From: Saccharomonospora sp. CUA-673
GTDB taxonomy: Bacteria > Actinomycetota > Actinomycetes > Mycobacteriales > Pseudonocardiaceae
Assembly: GCF_001942305.1 (NCBI RefSeq)
Contig: NZ_MKKE01000006.1
Coordinates: 55,976 to 119,975, forward strand
Direction: 5' to 3'
DNA: 64,000 nt
Of the stretch, positions 8,550-17,389 are shown piece by piece. Made by a program: the position numbers and the translations under genes. The notes below the pieces were generated by a model. That model was not told where the DNA came from and ran no database searches. It saw nothing but the letters and a program-made list of their open reading frames with translations. The stretch's first letter is position 1; each line of letters begins with the position of its first letter.

Positions 8550-9755
8550 CACCGGCTCGGCAGGTTCGGCAGGTTCGGCAGCCACCGGGCGGGCGCGGGT
8601 CCGCGTCAGCAACACGGCGGCGATGCCGAGCGCGAGCCAGCCGGAGACGGTCGCGACGAGCGCACCCCAGCCCGCGTGGGTGTAGACGTACGCCCCGATC
8701 GAGCCGCCGATACTGCTGCCCAGGTAGTACGCGGCGTTGTAGAGCCCGCCGACCTGGCCGCGGCCCTCGGCGGGCGCTTCGGCCGCCGCCCAGCCGCCCG
8801 CCACGGAGTGGGCGGTGAAGAAGGCCACCGTGAGCACGGCGAAGCCCACCGAGATCAGCGTGATCGAGTCGGGCAGGGTCAGCAGCGCGCCCACGATCGT
8901 GAGCGCCAGTGCCGCGCTCGCGGACCGGACCCGGCCGAACCGGGCGACGAGCCTGCCGGCGCGGGTCGAGGCGATCGCCCCGCCCGCGTAGGCCAGGAAC
9001 ACCAGCGACGCCAACGCCGGGCTCAGGCCGAGCTCCCCGGTCAGCCGGAACGTCGCCACGTTGTACAGCGCGACGAACGAGCCCATCGCCAGCAGCGCGA
9101 CGGCGTACTGGGCCAACAGCGTGCGGTCGCGTACGGCGGCGACCAGTCCCCTGCCGACGTCGGCCATCCGCGGACGCGTCGCGCGCGGCGGCAGGCCCGG
9201 CAGGGTCGTGGCCGTGACGACGGCGCAGACCAGGCCGAACGCGCCGATGACGGCCAGCGCGCCGTGCCAACCGAGCGCGTCGGTCGTCCAGCCCACCGAC
9301 AGCCGTCCGGACAGGCCGCCGATCGTGTTGCCCGCGACCATGGCGCCCACGGCGGCGGCCACGCCCGCGGTGCCGAGCCGTTCGGCGAGGTAGGCCGACG
9401 CGACACCGGGGAAGCCGGCGATCGCCACGCCCTGCAACGCCCTGAGCACCAGGAACACCTCGAAGGTCGGCGCGAACGGCAGCGCGAGCGCCAGCGCCGC
9501 CGAGGCCAGCACCGACGCCACGATCACCGGTTTGCGGCCGACGATCTCCGACAGCACGGCCAGCGGCAGCACGGCGATGGCCAGGGCACCGGTCGCGACG
9601 CTGATCGCCAGCGAGGCGCTGCCCGCATCGAGCGCGTACTGCTCGGCCAGCTGCGGCAACAGCGGTTGCGGCGCGTACAGCAGGGCGAACGAGCAGATGC
9701 CCGCGGCGGCGATCGCGAGCGTGACGCGCCGGACCGGCACCTGTTCAGTAGACAT
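8481..9755 (-). CDS. MFS transporter (drug/metabolite exporter type)
   Basis: 424 residues with twelve predicted membrane helices. After a short start (MSTEQVPVRRVTLAIAAAG) comes the helix pair and LSEIVGRKPVIVASVL, the loop 2-3 signature of the major facilitator superfamily, then LRALQGVAIAGFPGVASAYLAE as in YnfM/Bcr-like exporters. The last 40 residues are a soluble EPAEPAEP tail that overlaps the methyltransferase 3' end. ATG 9755 was chosen over an upstream start because the family begins here. The divergent LysR gene 65 nt away is the likely regulator. Substrate unknown. Confidence 0.88.
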   Translation of the reverse strand: MSTEQVPVRRVTLAIAAAGICSFALLYAPQPLLPQLAEQYALDAGSASLAISVATGALAIAVLPLAVLSEIVGRKPVIVASVLASAALALALPFAPTFEVFLVLRALQGVAIAGFPGVASAYLAERLGTAGVAAAVGAMVAGNTIGGLSGRLSVGWTTDALGWHGALAVIGAFGLVCAVVTATTLPGLPPRATRPRMADVGRGLVAAVRDRTLLAQYAVALLAMGSFVALYNVATFRLTGELGLSPALASLVFLAYAGGAIASTRAGRLVARFGRVRSASAALALTIVGALLTLPDSITLISVGFAVLTVAFFTAHSVAGGWAAAEAPAEGRGQVGGLYNAAYYLGSSIGGSIGAYVYTHAGWGALVATVSGWLALGIAAVLLTRTRARPVAAEPAEPAEPVSGGLGGDRAGEQTAAQRQHGRV

Positions 9756-9820
9756 GGTTACTGACGCTAAGTACTCACGAACCGATACGTCTAATACACC
9801 GATGGGCGACAATCGATGCC

Positions 9821-10729
9821 ATGGTGGATGATTCCGAGAACGTGCGGGTCGCGGCCGACCTGGCGCCGGCGGTCGCCCTGCTGCGCGTGCTCAAGGTCAC
9901 GGGCAACCTCACGCGCGCCGCGGCCGAACTGGGCATCCCGCAACCCACCGCCAGCCGCCGGCTCGCCGCGCTCACCGACCTGCTCGGCACGCCCGTGACG
10001 ACCCCGGACGGCCGCGGCATCCGCCTCACGCGGGCCGGCGGCCTGCTCGCCGAGGCCGCCGACCGCGCGGGCGCCGAGCTCGAGCACGGCGTCCGCCGGG
10101 TGCGCGAGGAGGTCGACCCGGAACGCGGACACATCGCCCTCGGCTTCCTGCACCTGCTCGGCCGCTCCCTCGTGCCGAATCTGCTGCGCGACTTCCGCGC
10201 CGACCACCCGCGCGCCCGGTTCACGCTCGTACAGGGGTCGCTGCAGGACATCACCGACCGGCTCGTGCACGGCGAGATCGACCTGTGCCTCGTCGCCCCG
10301 CCGCCGGACACCCCGGACCTCGACTCGTTCCCGCTGACCGAGCAGGAGCTGTTCGTCGCCGTGCCCGAGGGCCACCCGCTCGCCGGCGCCGACCACGTGC
10401 ACCTGCCCGACCTGGCCGCCGAGCCGTTCGTGATGCTCGAGCACGGCTACGGCCTGCGGCAGATCACCGACGAGCTGTGCGCCCGCGCCGGGTTCCGCCC
10501 GGAGGTGGCGTTCGAGGGGCAGGAGTCGGACACCGTCCGCGGACTGGTCGCCTCGGGGCTCGGGGTGTCGCTGCTGCCGAAGTTCGAACCGGGAACCCCC
10601 ACCGGCATCGTCGAGGTGCCGCTGCGTCCCCGCGCGCGCCGCACGGTCGCCCTGACGTGGCCGAGCGGGCGTCCCCTCTCCCCCGCCGTGGCGGCGTTCC
10701 GCGACTTCGTGCACGCCTCACGCGGCTGA
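9821..10729 (+). CDS. LysR family transcriptional regulator
   Basis: 302 residues. The N-terminal winged helix-turn-helix (LLRVLKVTGNLTRAAAELGIPQPTASRRLAALTDLLG, about 20-55) is followed by a periplasmic-binding-like effector domain (HIALGFLHLLGRSLVPNLLRDF; EIDLCLVAPPPDTPD; FVMLEHGYGLR). It is divergent from the MFS exporter with a 65-nt shared gap, the usual arrangement for a regulator of a transporter. The gap holds ATACGTCTAATAC, a possible part of the binding site, but I cannot define a full T-N11-A box. Confidence 0.9.
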   Translation: MVDDSENVRVAADLAPAVALLRVLKVTGNLTRAAAELGIPQPTASRRLAALTDLLGTPVTTPDGRGIRLTRAGGLLAEAADRAGAELEHGVRRVREEVDPERGHIALGFLHLLGRSLVPNLLRDFRADHPRARFTLVQGSLQDITDRLVHGEIDLCLVAPPPDTPDLDSFPLTEQELFVAVPEGHPLAGADHVHLPDLAAEPFVMLEHGYGLRQITDELCARAGFRPEVAFEGQESDTVRGLVASGLGVSLLPKFEPGTPTGIVEVPLRPRARRTVALTWPSGRPLSPAVAAFRDFVHASRG

Positions 10730-10764
10730 ACGCGGACCTCGCGGGGTGGGTGCAGCGTTCGCCG

Positions 10765-12282
10765 TCAGGCGTAGGAGGCGACCAGTTCGACCAGGGTGCG
10801 GGCGGCGAAGCCGGTGGCACCGGGGACGACATCGTCGTAGGTCTTCTCGGCCCGCCCGGGGCCGGCGATGTCCAGGTGCGCCCACGGCAGGCCCGCGGTG
10901 AACTCGCGCAGGAACAGTGCCGCTGTCACGCCGCCCGGCCCGGGTGCGGCCTGTTTGACGTCGGCGATCTCGCTGCGCACGTCTCCCATGTGGTCCTCGA
11001 GCAGCGGCATCCGCCACCACTGCTCGCCGGCCCGCTCGCCGGCGGCGACGACGCTGTCGGCGAGGGCGTCGTCGGTGGCGAACAGGCCGCCGGTGCGCAG
11101 GCCGAGCGCGACCTTCATGGCACCGGTGAGCGTGGCGACGTCGACGAGCGCGTCGGGCCGGAACCGCTGGATGCCGTAGGCGATGGCGTCGGCCATGACC
11201 ATCCGGCCCTCGGCGTCGGTGTTGCCGACCTCGCTGGTGCGTCCGCCGTAGTGGCGCACGATGTCGCCGGGCCGGTAGGCCGAACCCGACACGTGGTTCT
11301 CGGCCGCGGGCACGAGCGCGGTGACCTTCACCGGCAGGCGCAGCTCGGCGATCGCGCGCATCGCGGCGATGACGGCGCCGCCGCCCGCCATGTCGGTGCG
11401 CATCAGGTGCATCCCGGCGGCGGGCTTGATGGAGATGCCGCCGGTGTCGAACGTGATGCCCTTGCCGACCAGCAGCAGATGGGCCGTGGCCCCGCGCGGC
11501 CGGTAGGCCAGTTCGATCAGCCGCGGGGCGCTCGCCGAACCGCCGCCGACGGCCAGGACGCCGCCGAAGGCCTGCTCGGCCAGCCACGTCTCGTCGCGCA
11601 CGGTGACCGTGAGGCCGCGGGTCTGCTCGCCCACGCGGGCGGCGACGTCGCCGAGCCACGCCGGGTTCTTCACGTTCGACGGGGTGTTCGCCAGATCGCG
11701 GGCGAACGCCGACGCCGCGGCGAGCTCGCGGGCCCTGGCGACGGCCGTGGACAGTTCGCGGGCGGTGTCGGCGCCCAGCGCGTCGGCGGTCAGGCCGTCG
11801 AACCGCACGGCCGTCACGACCGGCGGGGCCTTCTCCGCCGTCACGCGGAAGCGGTACCCGCCGAGCAGCACGCCGGTGGTGAACGCCGCCGCCTGCTCAG
11901 CGTCGACGCCCTCGGGCAGGCGCACCGCGATGCGCGTCGGGGCCCTGCGGCCCGCGGCGGCATCGGCCTCCGCCTCCGCGTAGGCGTTCGCGGCGCGCAC
12001 GAGCGCGGCGCCCGCGGCGCGGTAGCGGGCCGGCTCGCCGTCGCCGATGCCCACCAGCCAGCGGGGTGTACCGGCCGAGCGCGTACCGGGCACGGTCACG
12101 GTCTCGGCCGCCGTGCCCTTGGCGCGCATCTCCTCGGCCAACTCCGCATGCGGCGACCCGGCCTCGGCCAGGGCCTCGGGGCCCGCGTGGACGAGGGCGA
12201 GCTGCTCACCGCGGGCGGGGGTGCCACCGACCTCGACATCGGCCAGCGGACTCGGGACGGGCGGCAGAACGGCTCGCGCCAT
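10765..12282 (-). CDS. pepA: Leucyl aminopeptidase (M17)
   Basis: 505 residues. The C-terminal M17 catalytic domain shows GKGITFDTGGISIKP (metal-binding Lys and Asp), MRTDMAGGGAV and the family signature NTDAEGRMVMADA with metal-binding Asp and Glu. The N-terminal domain is the usual macro-like fold. The enzyme removes N-terminal amino acids from peptides in the cytoplasm. Start MARAVLPPV at ATG 12282; upstream in-frame codons do not look conserved. It stands alone, convergent with the LysR gene. Confidence 0.94.
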   Translation of the reverse strand: MARAVLPPVPSPLADVEVGGTPARGEQLALVHAGPEALAEAGSPHAELAEEMRAKGTAAETVTVPGTRSAGTPRWLVGIGDGEPARYRAAGAALVRAANAYAEAEADAAAGRRAPTRIAVRLPEGVDAEQAAAFTTGVLLGGYRFRVTAEKAPPVVTAVRFDGLTADALGADTARELSTAVARARELAAASAFARDLANTPSNVKNPAWLGDVAARVGEQTRGLTVTVRDETWLAEQAFGGVLAVGGGSASAPRLIELAYRPRGATAHLLLVGKGITFDTGGISIKPAAGMHLMRTDMAGGGAVIAAMRAIAELRLPVKVTALVPAAENHVSGSAYRPGDIVRHYGGRTSEVGNTDAEGRMVMADAIAYGIQRFRPDALVDVATLTGAMKVALGLRTGGLFATDDALADSVVAAGERAGEQWWRMPLLEDHMGDVRSEIADVKQAAPGPGGVTAALFLREFTAGLPWAHLDIAGPGRAEKTYDDVVPGATGFAARTLVELVASYA

Positions 12283-12499
12283 GTGTATGGCCTCCAGGCA
12301 CACGAGAACTCGGCCGGCCGACAGCGCCGCGGTCTGGAGCAGGACAGACCGGTACAGGTCACGGCGGTGCAGGGCAACGCAGAGCCGTACGGGTCGGATC
12401 CGTGCGGTGCACCGCGGCGATTCGTGCCGGGACGAGCGGCACGGCGCAGCTGGGCCGGCGGCAGGGACGGGGAGGACGTAGGGACGTCCGGGGACGTCG

Positions 12500-12667
12500 C
12501 TAGCCCGTGGCCTCCTGCAGGGCAGCGCCGAGGTCCTTGGCCTCCTCAGCCGTCAACTCGACGACGAGGCGCCCGCCGCCTTCCAGCGGTACACGCATCA
12601 CGAGGCCCCGTCCCTCCTTAGCAACCTCGAGGGGACCATCTCCGGTCCGGGGCTTCATGGCCGCCAT
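12500..12667 (-). CDS. DUF3117 small conserved protein
   Basis: 55 residues, starting MAAMKPRTGDGPLEVAKEGR, with GLVMRVPLEGGGRLVVELT in the middle and ending AAALQEATG-like (GAALQEATG). This is the actinobacterial DUF3117 family (mycobacterial Rv1211 type), near-universally conserved and of unknown role. Start ATG 12667 has GGAGG upstream (GATGGAGGGAGCACGCT). Separated from pepA by 217 nt in which I see no gene. Confidence 0.93.
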   Translation of the reverse strand: MAAMKPRTGDGPLEVAKEGRGLVMRVPLEGGGRLVVELTAEEAKDLGAALQEATG

Positions 12668-12858
12668 AGCGTGCTCCCTCCATCTTCAACCAGCGCCCGG
12701 CTCGCCTGCGCGTCACACCGGGTCCTGTGTCCATTGTCCCCCATCGACGGTTGGCGGCGAACGCCGGACCGATCTTAGCGTCGGAGCATAGGCGCTGGTA
12801 TGCGCCTCACGGGCCTGAGAGACTCGGCGACCGATACGAACGAATCGGAGGGCTTCAC

Positions 12859-13660
12859 GTGACGACAGACGACGTCCTGCAGGTGGTCGACGGCGATCAG
12901 GGCAGCGGGGTGCGAACGCTGATTCTCAACCGCCCCAAGGCATACAACGCATTGACCGTCGAGTTGAAGGAGCGCCTGCTGGCCGCGCTGACCGAGGCGG
13001 CGGAGGACGAGAGCGTGCGCGCGCTGGTCCTGACGGGCGCGGGCAAGGCGTTCTGCGCGGGGCAGGACCTCAAGGAGCACGTCGGCCTGTTGCAGGCCGG
13101 CGACCCGGCGCCGCTGCGCACGGTCGCCGACCACTACAACCCGATCGTCACGGCCATCACGACGATGCCGAAACCGGTCATCGCGGCGGTGAACGGGCCG
13201 GCCGCCGGTGCGGGCGCCGCGTTCGCCTACGCCTCGGACCTGCGGATCGCAGCCGGGTCGCGAACTTCCTCATGCGTTCGCCAACGTCGGGCTCGGCCCG
13301 GACAGCGGCGCGTCGTGGACGCTGCAGCGGCTCGTCGGCTACGGCCGGGCCCAGGAGCTGATGATGCTGGCCCGGACGGTCGACTCGACCGAGGCGCTGC
13401 GGATCGGCCTGGTCGGCGAGGTCGTGGCCGACGACGAGCTGGCCGGCCGGGCCCAGGAGCTGGCGCTGAAGCTGGCGGCGGGTCCGACGGTGGCCTACGC
13501 CAAGATCAAGTCGACGTTGGCCACGGCCGCCGAGGGCACGCTCGCCGACGCCCTGGCCGCCGAGGACGAGGCCCAGTCGGTGCTGGGTGGCACGTCCGAC
13601 CACACCGAGGCCGTCGACGCCTTCGTCAACAAGCGCAAGCCCATCTTCACCGGCAAGTAG
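12859..13660 (+). CDS. Enoyl-CoA hydratase/isomerase (two adjacent apparent frameshifts)
   Basis: Crotonase family. Early motifs are TLILNRPKAYNALT, GAGKAFCAGQDLKEH (oxyanion hole) and NGPAAGAGAAFAYASDLRIAA (second oxyanion-hole segment). The frame is lost at about 13258 and 13276: the observed bases read TCGCGAAC and ATGCGTTC where TCGGCGAAC and ATGGCGTTC would give the family's SANFLMAFANVGLGPDSG. With both bases restored, the protein is about 267 residues, the usual length. It hydrates or isomerises 2-enoyl-CoA; the AGQDLKEH start resembles PaaG-type isomerases. Start GTG 12859 with GGAG 9 nt upstream. Confidence 0.87.
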
Positions 13661-13672
13661 CCCCCGCCAAGT

Positions 13673-13725
13673 GCTCCCGAGGGCCCCTTGGTCGCGTTGA
13701 ACGCGACTATGGGGCCCTTGGGAGC
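13673..13725. terminator. Palindromic intergenic element, copy 1 (bidirectional terminator)
   Basis: A nearly complete 53-nt hairpin. The outer arms GCTCCCGAGGGCCCC (13673-13687) and 13711-13725 pair with one G.T wobble; the inner arms GTCGCGTT and AACGCGAC pair perfectly around one base. It fills the gap between convergent genes (enoyl-CoA hydratase and tag, whose stop begins at 13727). Related copies lie at 41093, 43664 and, weaker, 63909. Confidence 0.8.
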
Positions 13726-13726
13726 T

Positions 13727-14290
13727 TCAGGGGGCGCGGTGGCACCCCTTGACGTGGTCGTCGACCATGCCGGTGGCCTGCATCATCGCGTAGCAGGTGG
13801 TCGGGCCGACGAAACGGAAGCCGCGCTTCTTCAGCGCCTTGGCCATCGCCGTCGACTCGGGTGTCACGGCGGGCACGTCGGCCATGCGCACCGGCCGCAC
13901 GTGCGCGTCGGGCGCGAACGACCACAGCAGATCGTCCAGCGGGGTGTCGAGTTCGACGACGGCCCTGGCGTTGGCGATGGTGGCGTGGATCTTCGCCCGG
14001 TTGCGCACGATGCCGGCGTCGGCGAGCAGCCGGGCGACGTCGTCGTCGCCGAACGCGGCCACCGCCGCCGGGTCGAAGTCCGCGAACGCGCTGCGGAACG
14101 CCGGCCGCTTGCGCAGGATCGTCAGCCACGACAGGCCGGACTGGAACGCCTCGAGCGAGATCCGTTCGAACAGCTCGGGCACGCCGCGCAGCGGGACGCC
14201 CCATTCGGTGTCGTGGTACTCGGCGTAGTCGGGTGTTCCGTTCGCCCACGAACACCGCGCGACGCCGTCGGGGCCGATCAGCTCGCTCAT
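13727..14290 (-). CDS. tag: DNA-3-methyladenine glycosylase I
   Basis: 187 residues. Tag family: GVARCSWANGTPDYAEYHDTEWGVP (zinc Cys and His, and substrate pocket), LFERISLEAFQSGLSWLTIL (helix-hairpin-helix region), GFRFVGPTTCYAMMQATGMV and the closing DDHVKGCHRAP with the last zinc ligands. It excises 3-methyladenine from alkylated DNA. Start ATG 14290 overlaps the stop of the next gene upstream (ATGA-type), so it is the last gene of a three-gene operon 15095-13727. Confidence 0.94.
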   Translation of the reverse strand: MSELIGPDGVARCSWANGTPDYAEYHDTEWGVPLRGVPELFERISLEAFQSGLSWLTILRKRPAFRSAFADFDPAAVAAFGDDDVARLLADAGIVRNRAKIHATIANARAVVELDTPLDDLLWSFAPDAHVRPVRMADVPAVTPESTAMAKALKKRGFRFVGPTTCYAMMQATGMVDDHVKGCHRAP

Positions 14291-14754
14291 CCACCCACCT
14301 CGTAGGTATGCGCGAACGCCGCGAACCGGCGCAGCGACAGTTTCAGGCCGAGCGCCACCGGCAGTTTCGCCACCGGCCAGCCGAGCCTGCCGAGCGGTCC
14401 GAACGGCAGCTCCAGACGTTCGGACCACACCAGCACGGCGCGGTGCGGACCACGCGGGTGGACGTGGAACGAGCCGGTGCCGCGCACGATCGACCCGAGA
14501 TGCCGCACGGTGCAGCGCACGGGCGGTTCCCACGCGGTGATCTCCATCGGATCGGTCACGCCGATACCGGGCGCGAACCCGAGGCCCGGTCCGGTGACGG
14601 CCTCGAGTCGGGTGCCGACGCTACGACCGTTGCCCTCGGTGACGCGCACCTGCGTGCCGAGCATCCACTCGCCCTGGCGTTCCCAGTCGGTCAGCGCCAA
14701 CCAGACGGTGCCCGCCGGCGCCTCGACGTCGACGGATTCGACGACATCGGTCAC
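14287..14754 (-). CDS. SRPBCC family protein
   Basis: 155 residues with the START-like lipid/polyketide-binding fold: VESVDVEAPAGTVWLALTDW at the start, a middle EITAWEPPVRCTVRHLGS and the closing amphipathic helix LGLKLSLRRFAAFAHTYEVG. Family members bind hydrophobic ligands; no specific role can be assigned. The GTG start at 14754 overlaps the upstream stop (GTGA), which fixes this start. It sits in an operon with tag and a DivIVA-like protein. Confidence 0.85.
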   Translation of the reverse strand: MTDVVESVDVEAPAGTVWLALTDWERQGEWMLGTQVRVTEGNGRSVGTRLEAVTGPGLGFAPGIGVTDPMEITAWEPPVRCTVRHLGSIVRGTGSFHVHPRGPHRAVLVWSERLELPFGPLGRLGWPVAKLPVALGLKLSLRRFAAFAHTYEVGG

Positions 14755-15095
14755 TGCGCCTGCCCACCGGTCGCCGAACCGCCCGCCGGTTGCTGCGCGC
14801 GGCCCTCGAGCCGCGCCTCGAGCTCGGCCACGCGCCCGCGCAGGTCGTCGATCTCCCCGCCGAGGCGCGCGATCACCCAGTCGACCTCGGACATCTTGTA
14901 CCCACGCGCGGTGAGCTGGAACTTCACCGCGGCGACGTCGGCGCCCGTGAGGTCGTCGGCGGGCAACCGGGTCGGCGAGCTGCCGGGCGGGAGCGGGGCG
15001 AGCTCCTCCCCTCTGCCGAACACCAGCGAGGCGAGCAGGAACACGACCGCCGCCACGAGCAGCACGACGAGCAGGTAGATCAGCGCGGTGGTCAC
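14751..15095 (-). CDS. DivIVA-domain membrane-anchored small protein
   Basis: 114 residues. One N-terminal helix (ALIYLLVVLLVAAVVFLLASLVFG), a Pro-rich linker, then LPADDLTGADVAAVKFQLTARGYKMSEVDWVIARL, the DivIVA-type segment seen in actinobacterial Rv1209-like proteins, and a short coiled coil (GEIDDLRGRVAELEARLEG). It probably lies at the inner membrane; a link to polar growth is only suggested by the domain. First gene of the operon with SRPBCC and tag. Start GTG 15095. Confidence 0.82.
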   Translation of the reverse strand: MTTALIYLLVVLLVAAVVFLLASLVFGRGEELAPLPPGSSPTRLPADDLTGADVAAVKFQLTARGYKMSEVDWVIARLGGEIDDLRGRVAELEARLEGRAQQPAGGSATGGQAQ

Positions 15096-15172
15096 ACGTC
15101 GATCGTGGCACAGGGCCCACGGGCCCCGCGCGGACGTCACATCGACGCGGCCGCGCGTGCCATGCTTGGGGG

Positions 15173-15847
15173 GTGCTGCACCTGTTGATCCGCCGGGGAC
15201 TCGCACCCTTGGCCAGAACGCTGTGGCGTCCGACGGTGCTGGGCGCCGAGAACGTGCCCGCCGACGGTCCCCTCATCATCGCCTCGAACCATCGTTCCGC
15301 CATCGACACGGCCGTGATCCCGATCGTCGCGCCGCGGCCCGTGGCGTTCCTCGGCAAGGCCGAGTACTTCGAGGGCTCGAGCGTGAAGGACCGACTGCGG
15401 GCGGGTTTCCTGTCGGCGCTCGGCTACGTGCCGGTGGAGCGCGGGAACGCCGCGGCCGGGCTCGCGGCGTTGGGCGCGGCGCAGAAGGTGCTCGCCGAGG
15501 GCGGCGCGTTCGGCATCTACCCGGAGGGCACGCGGTCGCTGGACGGCAAGCTGCACCGCGGCCACACCGGCGTCGCGGCGTTGGCCCTGGAGACGAAGGC
15601 GCCGGTCGTGCCCGTCGCGCTCGAGGGCACCGAACGGCTGCTGCCGATCGACAAGAAGATCCCCCGCCCGGTGCGGGTCACGGTGCGGTTCGGCACACCG
15701 CTGGACTTCTCGCGCTACGACGGGCTGGCCTCGTCGCCGCCGATCCGCCGCGCCGTCACCGACGAGGTCATGTACGCCATCCTCGAACTGTCCGGCCAGG
15801 AGTACGTCGACGCGTACCACAAGCGACCCGAAAGCGACGCCGCCTGA
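15173..15847 (+). CDS. 1-acyl-sn-glycerol-3-phosphate acyltransferase family protein (PlsC-like)
   Basis: 224 residues. The HX4D catalytic motif is NHRSAIDT at about 44, followed by LGKAEYFEG and FPEG-like GIYPEGTRSLDGKLHRGHTGVA (block III) and VPVALEGTERLLP (block IV). It transfers an acyl chain to lysophosphatidate or a related acceptor at the membrane. GTG start at 15173. The stop is followed after 7 nt by 21-nt array C. Confidence 0.9.
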   Translation: MLHLLIRRGLAPLARTLWRPTVLGAENVPADGPLIIASNHRSAIDTAVIPIVAPRPVAFLGKAEYFEGSSVKDRLRAGFLSALGYVPVERGNAAAGLAALGAAQKVLAEGGAFGIYPEGTRSLDGKLHRGHTGVAALALETKAPVVPVALEGTERLLPIDKKIPRPVRVTVRFGTPLDFSRYDGLASSPPIRRAVTDEVMYAILELSGQEYVDAYHKRPESDAA

Positions 15848-15854
15848 CGGCACC

Positions 15855-15917
15855 GCCGTGTCAGCACCCCACGTCGCCGTGTCAGCAACCCACGTCGCCG
15901 TGTCAGCGTTTCGCGAA
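15855..15917 (+). repeat. 21-nt tandem repeat array C, 3' of the PlsC-like gene (3 units)
   Basis: Three units at 15855, 15876 and 15897, each starting GCCGTGTCAGC; the first two end CCACGTC, the third TTCGCGAA. It lies in the sense of the acyltransferase, starting 7 nt after its stop, and ends just before the stop of the convergent LOG gene (15924). No matching array in the LOG direction. Confidence 0.9.
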
Positions 15918-15923
15918 CCGCGG

Positions 15924-16496
15924 TCAGGTGTCCCATTTGTTGATCGGCACCTCGGCGTGGGTGTCGAACGCCGCGAGCAGCTTCTCCGGATCGGGGTCGA
16001 TGCGCACGATCTCCCGGCTCGGGGTGTTGAGGAAGCCGGTCTCCACCATGTGGTCGACGAACTCGGCGAGCTTGGAGTAGTAGCCGTCGACGTCGATGAC
16101 GCCGACCGGTTTGGTGTGCAGACCGAGCTGGGCCCACGTCCAGATCTCGAAGAGCTCCTCGAGGGTGCCGATGCCGCCGGGCAGCGCGAGGAACGCGTCC
16201 GACAGCGAGGCCATCGTGGCCTTGCGCTCGTGCATGTCCTCGACGATCCGCAGCTCGGTGACGTCGTGGTGGGCGACCTCGGCGCGCACGAGGTGCTCGG
16301 GGATCACGCCGATCACCTCGCCGCCCGCGGCGAGCACCGCGTCGGCGACGGTGCCCATCAGACCGACGTTGCCGCCGCCGTACACGAGCCCGATCCCCCG
16401 CTCGGCCAGCAACGTGCCCAGCGCGGCCGCGGCCTCGGTGTGCACCGGGTCGCCGCCGGACGACGACCCGCAGAAGACGCAGATGCGACGCAGCAC
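15924..16496 (-). CDS. LOG family protein (cytokinin riboside 5'-monophosphate phosphoribohydrolase-like)
   Basis: 190 residues. Rossmann-like fold: RICVFCGSSSGGDPVH start, GIGLVYGGGNVGLMG nucleotide-binding loop, EDMHERKATMASLSDAF and the family signature LPGGIGTLEELFE. LOG proteins cleave the ribose-base bond of AMP-like nucleotides. The start is GTG 16496, which shares one base with the stop of the upstream paralogue (TAGTG); that overlap decides the start. Confidence 0.9.
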   Translation of the reverse strand: MLRRICVFCGSSSGGDPVHTEAAAALGTLLAERGIGLVYGGGNVGLMGTVADAVLAAGGEVIGVIPEHLVRAEVAHHDVTELRIVEDMHERKATMASLSDAFLALPGGIGTLEELFEIWTWAQLGLHTKPVGVIDVDGYYSKLAEFVDHMVETGFLNTPSREIVRIDPDPEKLLAAFDTHAEVPINKWDT

Positions 16497-17275
16497 TAGT
16501 GCGTGTCCTCCCATGCCTTGTACGCCTCGAGCACGACCTGGACGGCGTCGTCGACGTCGTCGGTCAGGTGCAGCAGATCGAGGTCCTTCTGTCCGATCTT
16601 GCCGTCGGCCGCCACGGTGTCGCGGATCCACGAGTACAACCCGCCCCAGTACTCGGTGCCGAACAGCACCACCGGGAACTTGGTCACCTTCTTGGTCTGC
16701 ACGAGGGTGAGCGCCTCGAACAGTTCGTCCAGCGTGCCGAACCCGCCGGGCAGGCAGATGAAGGCCTGCGAGTACTTGACGAACATCGTCTTGCGGGCGA
16801 AGAAGTAGCGGAAGTTGACGCCCAGGTCGACCCACGGGTTGAGGCCCTGCTCGAACGGCAGCTCGATACCGAGGCCGATCGACAGGCCGCCCGCCTCGGA
16901 CGCGCCCTTGTTCACGGCCTCCATCGCACCGGGACCGCCGCCGGTGATCGAGGCGAACCCGGACCGCGCGAGCGCCGCGCCGATCTCGACACCCGTGGCG
17001 TACTCGGCCCAGTCGCGGGGCGTGCGCGCCGAGCCGAACACGGTGACGGCCCGCGGCACCTCGGCCAGCGCACCGAAGCCCTCGACGAACTCGGCCTGGA
17101 TGCGCAGCACGCGCCACGGGTCGGTGTGGACCCAGTCGCTGGGGCCGCGGGAGTCGAGCAGTCGCTGGTCGGTGGTCGAGCCGGGGCCGGCGCCCCTCTG
17201 TTCCCTGCGCAGAACGACGGGCCCGCGGAAGGACTCCGAGGGGTGCTCGTCCGGGGAGTTCACACCATCAGTCAC
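16496..17275 (-). CDS. LOG family (TIGR00730) Rossmann-fold protein
   Basis: 259 residues. An N-terminal 60-residue extension (WVHTDPWRVLRIQAEFVEGF) precedes the LOG fold: VTVFGSARTPRDW, SITGGGPGAMEAVNKGA and the signature CLPGGFGTLDELFEALTL. The actinobacterial long-form LOG proteins have this extension (mycobacterial Rv1205 neighbourhood). Immediately upstream of a shorter paralogue with 1-nt overlap. Likely nucleotide hydrolase; the substrate is not evident. GTG/ATG start at 17275, divergent distance to dapE 114 nt. Confidence 0.88.
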   Translation of the reverse strand: MTDGVNSPDEHPSESFRGPVVLRREQRGAGPGSTTDQRLLDSRGPSDWVHTDPWRVLRIQAEFVEGFGALAEVPRAVTVFGSARTPRDWAEYATGVEIGAALARSGFASITGGGPGAMEAVNKGASEAGGLSIGLGIELPFEQGLNPWVDLGVNFRYFFARKTMFVKYSQAFICLPGGFGTLDELFEALTLVQTKKVTKFPVVLFGTEYWGGLYSWIRDTVAADGKIGQKDLDLLHLTDDVDDAVQVVLEAYKAWEDTH

Positions 17276-17337
17276 GCCGTCAGACTACGAGGTCGGACGT
17301 GGGCTCATCGTTCGGGCGAACCCCTGCGCAAACCCCC

Positions 17338-17365
17338 TGCACAGGGCCTACTCAGGGCCTGTGCA
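17338..17365 (-). terminator. Hairpin 3' of dapE
   Basis: Arms TGCACAGG (17338-17345) and CCTGTGCA (17358-17365) pair perfectly around a 12-nt loop, 25 nt past the reconstructed dapE stop. Plausible factor-independent terminator without a U-tract. Confidence 0.55.
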
Positions 17366-17389
17366 CGGCCGAGGTCGACCCTGTCCGGT

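Noticed and set aside
12283..12499. A small gene between pepA and DUF3117
   Set aside because: Reading frames exist but have no ribosome binding site, no conserved-looking protein and overlap likely regulatory sequence.
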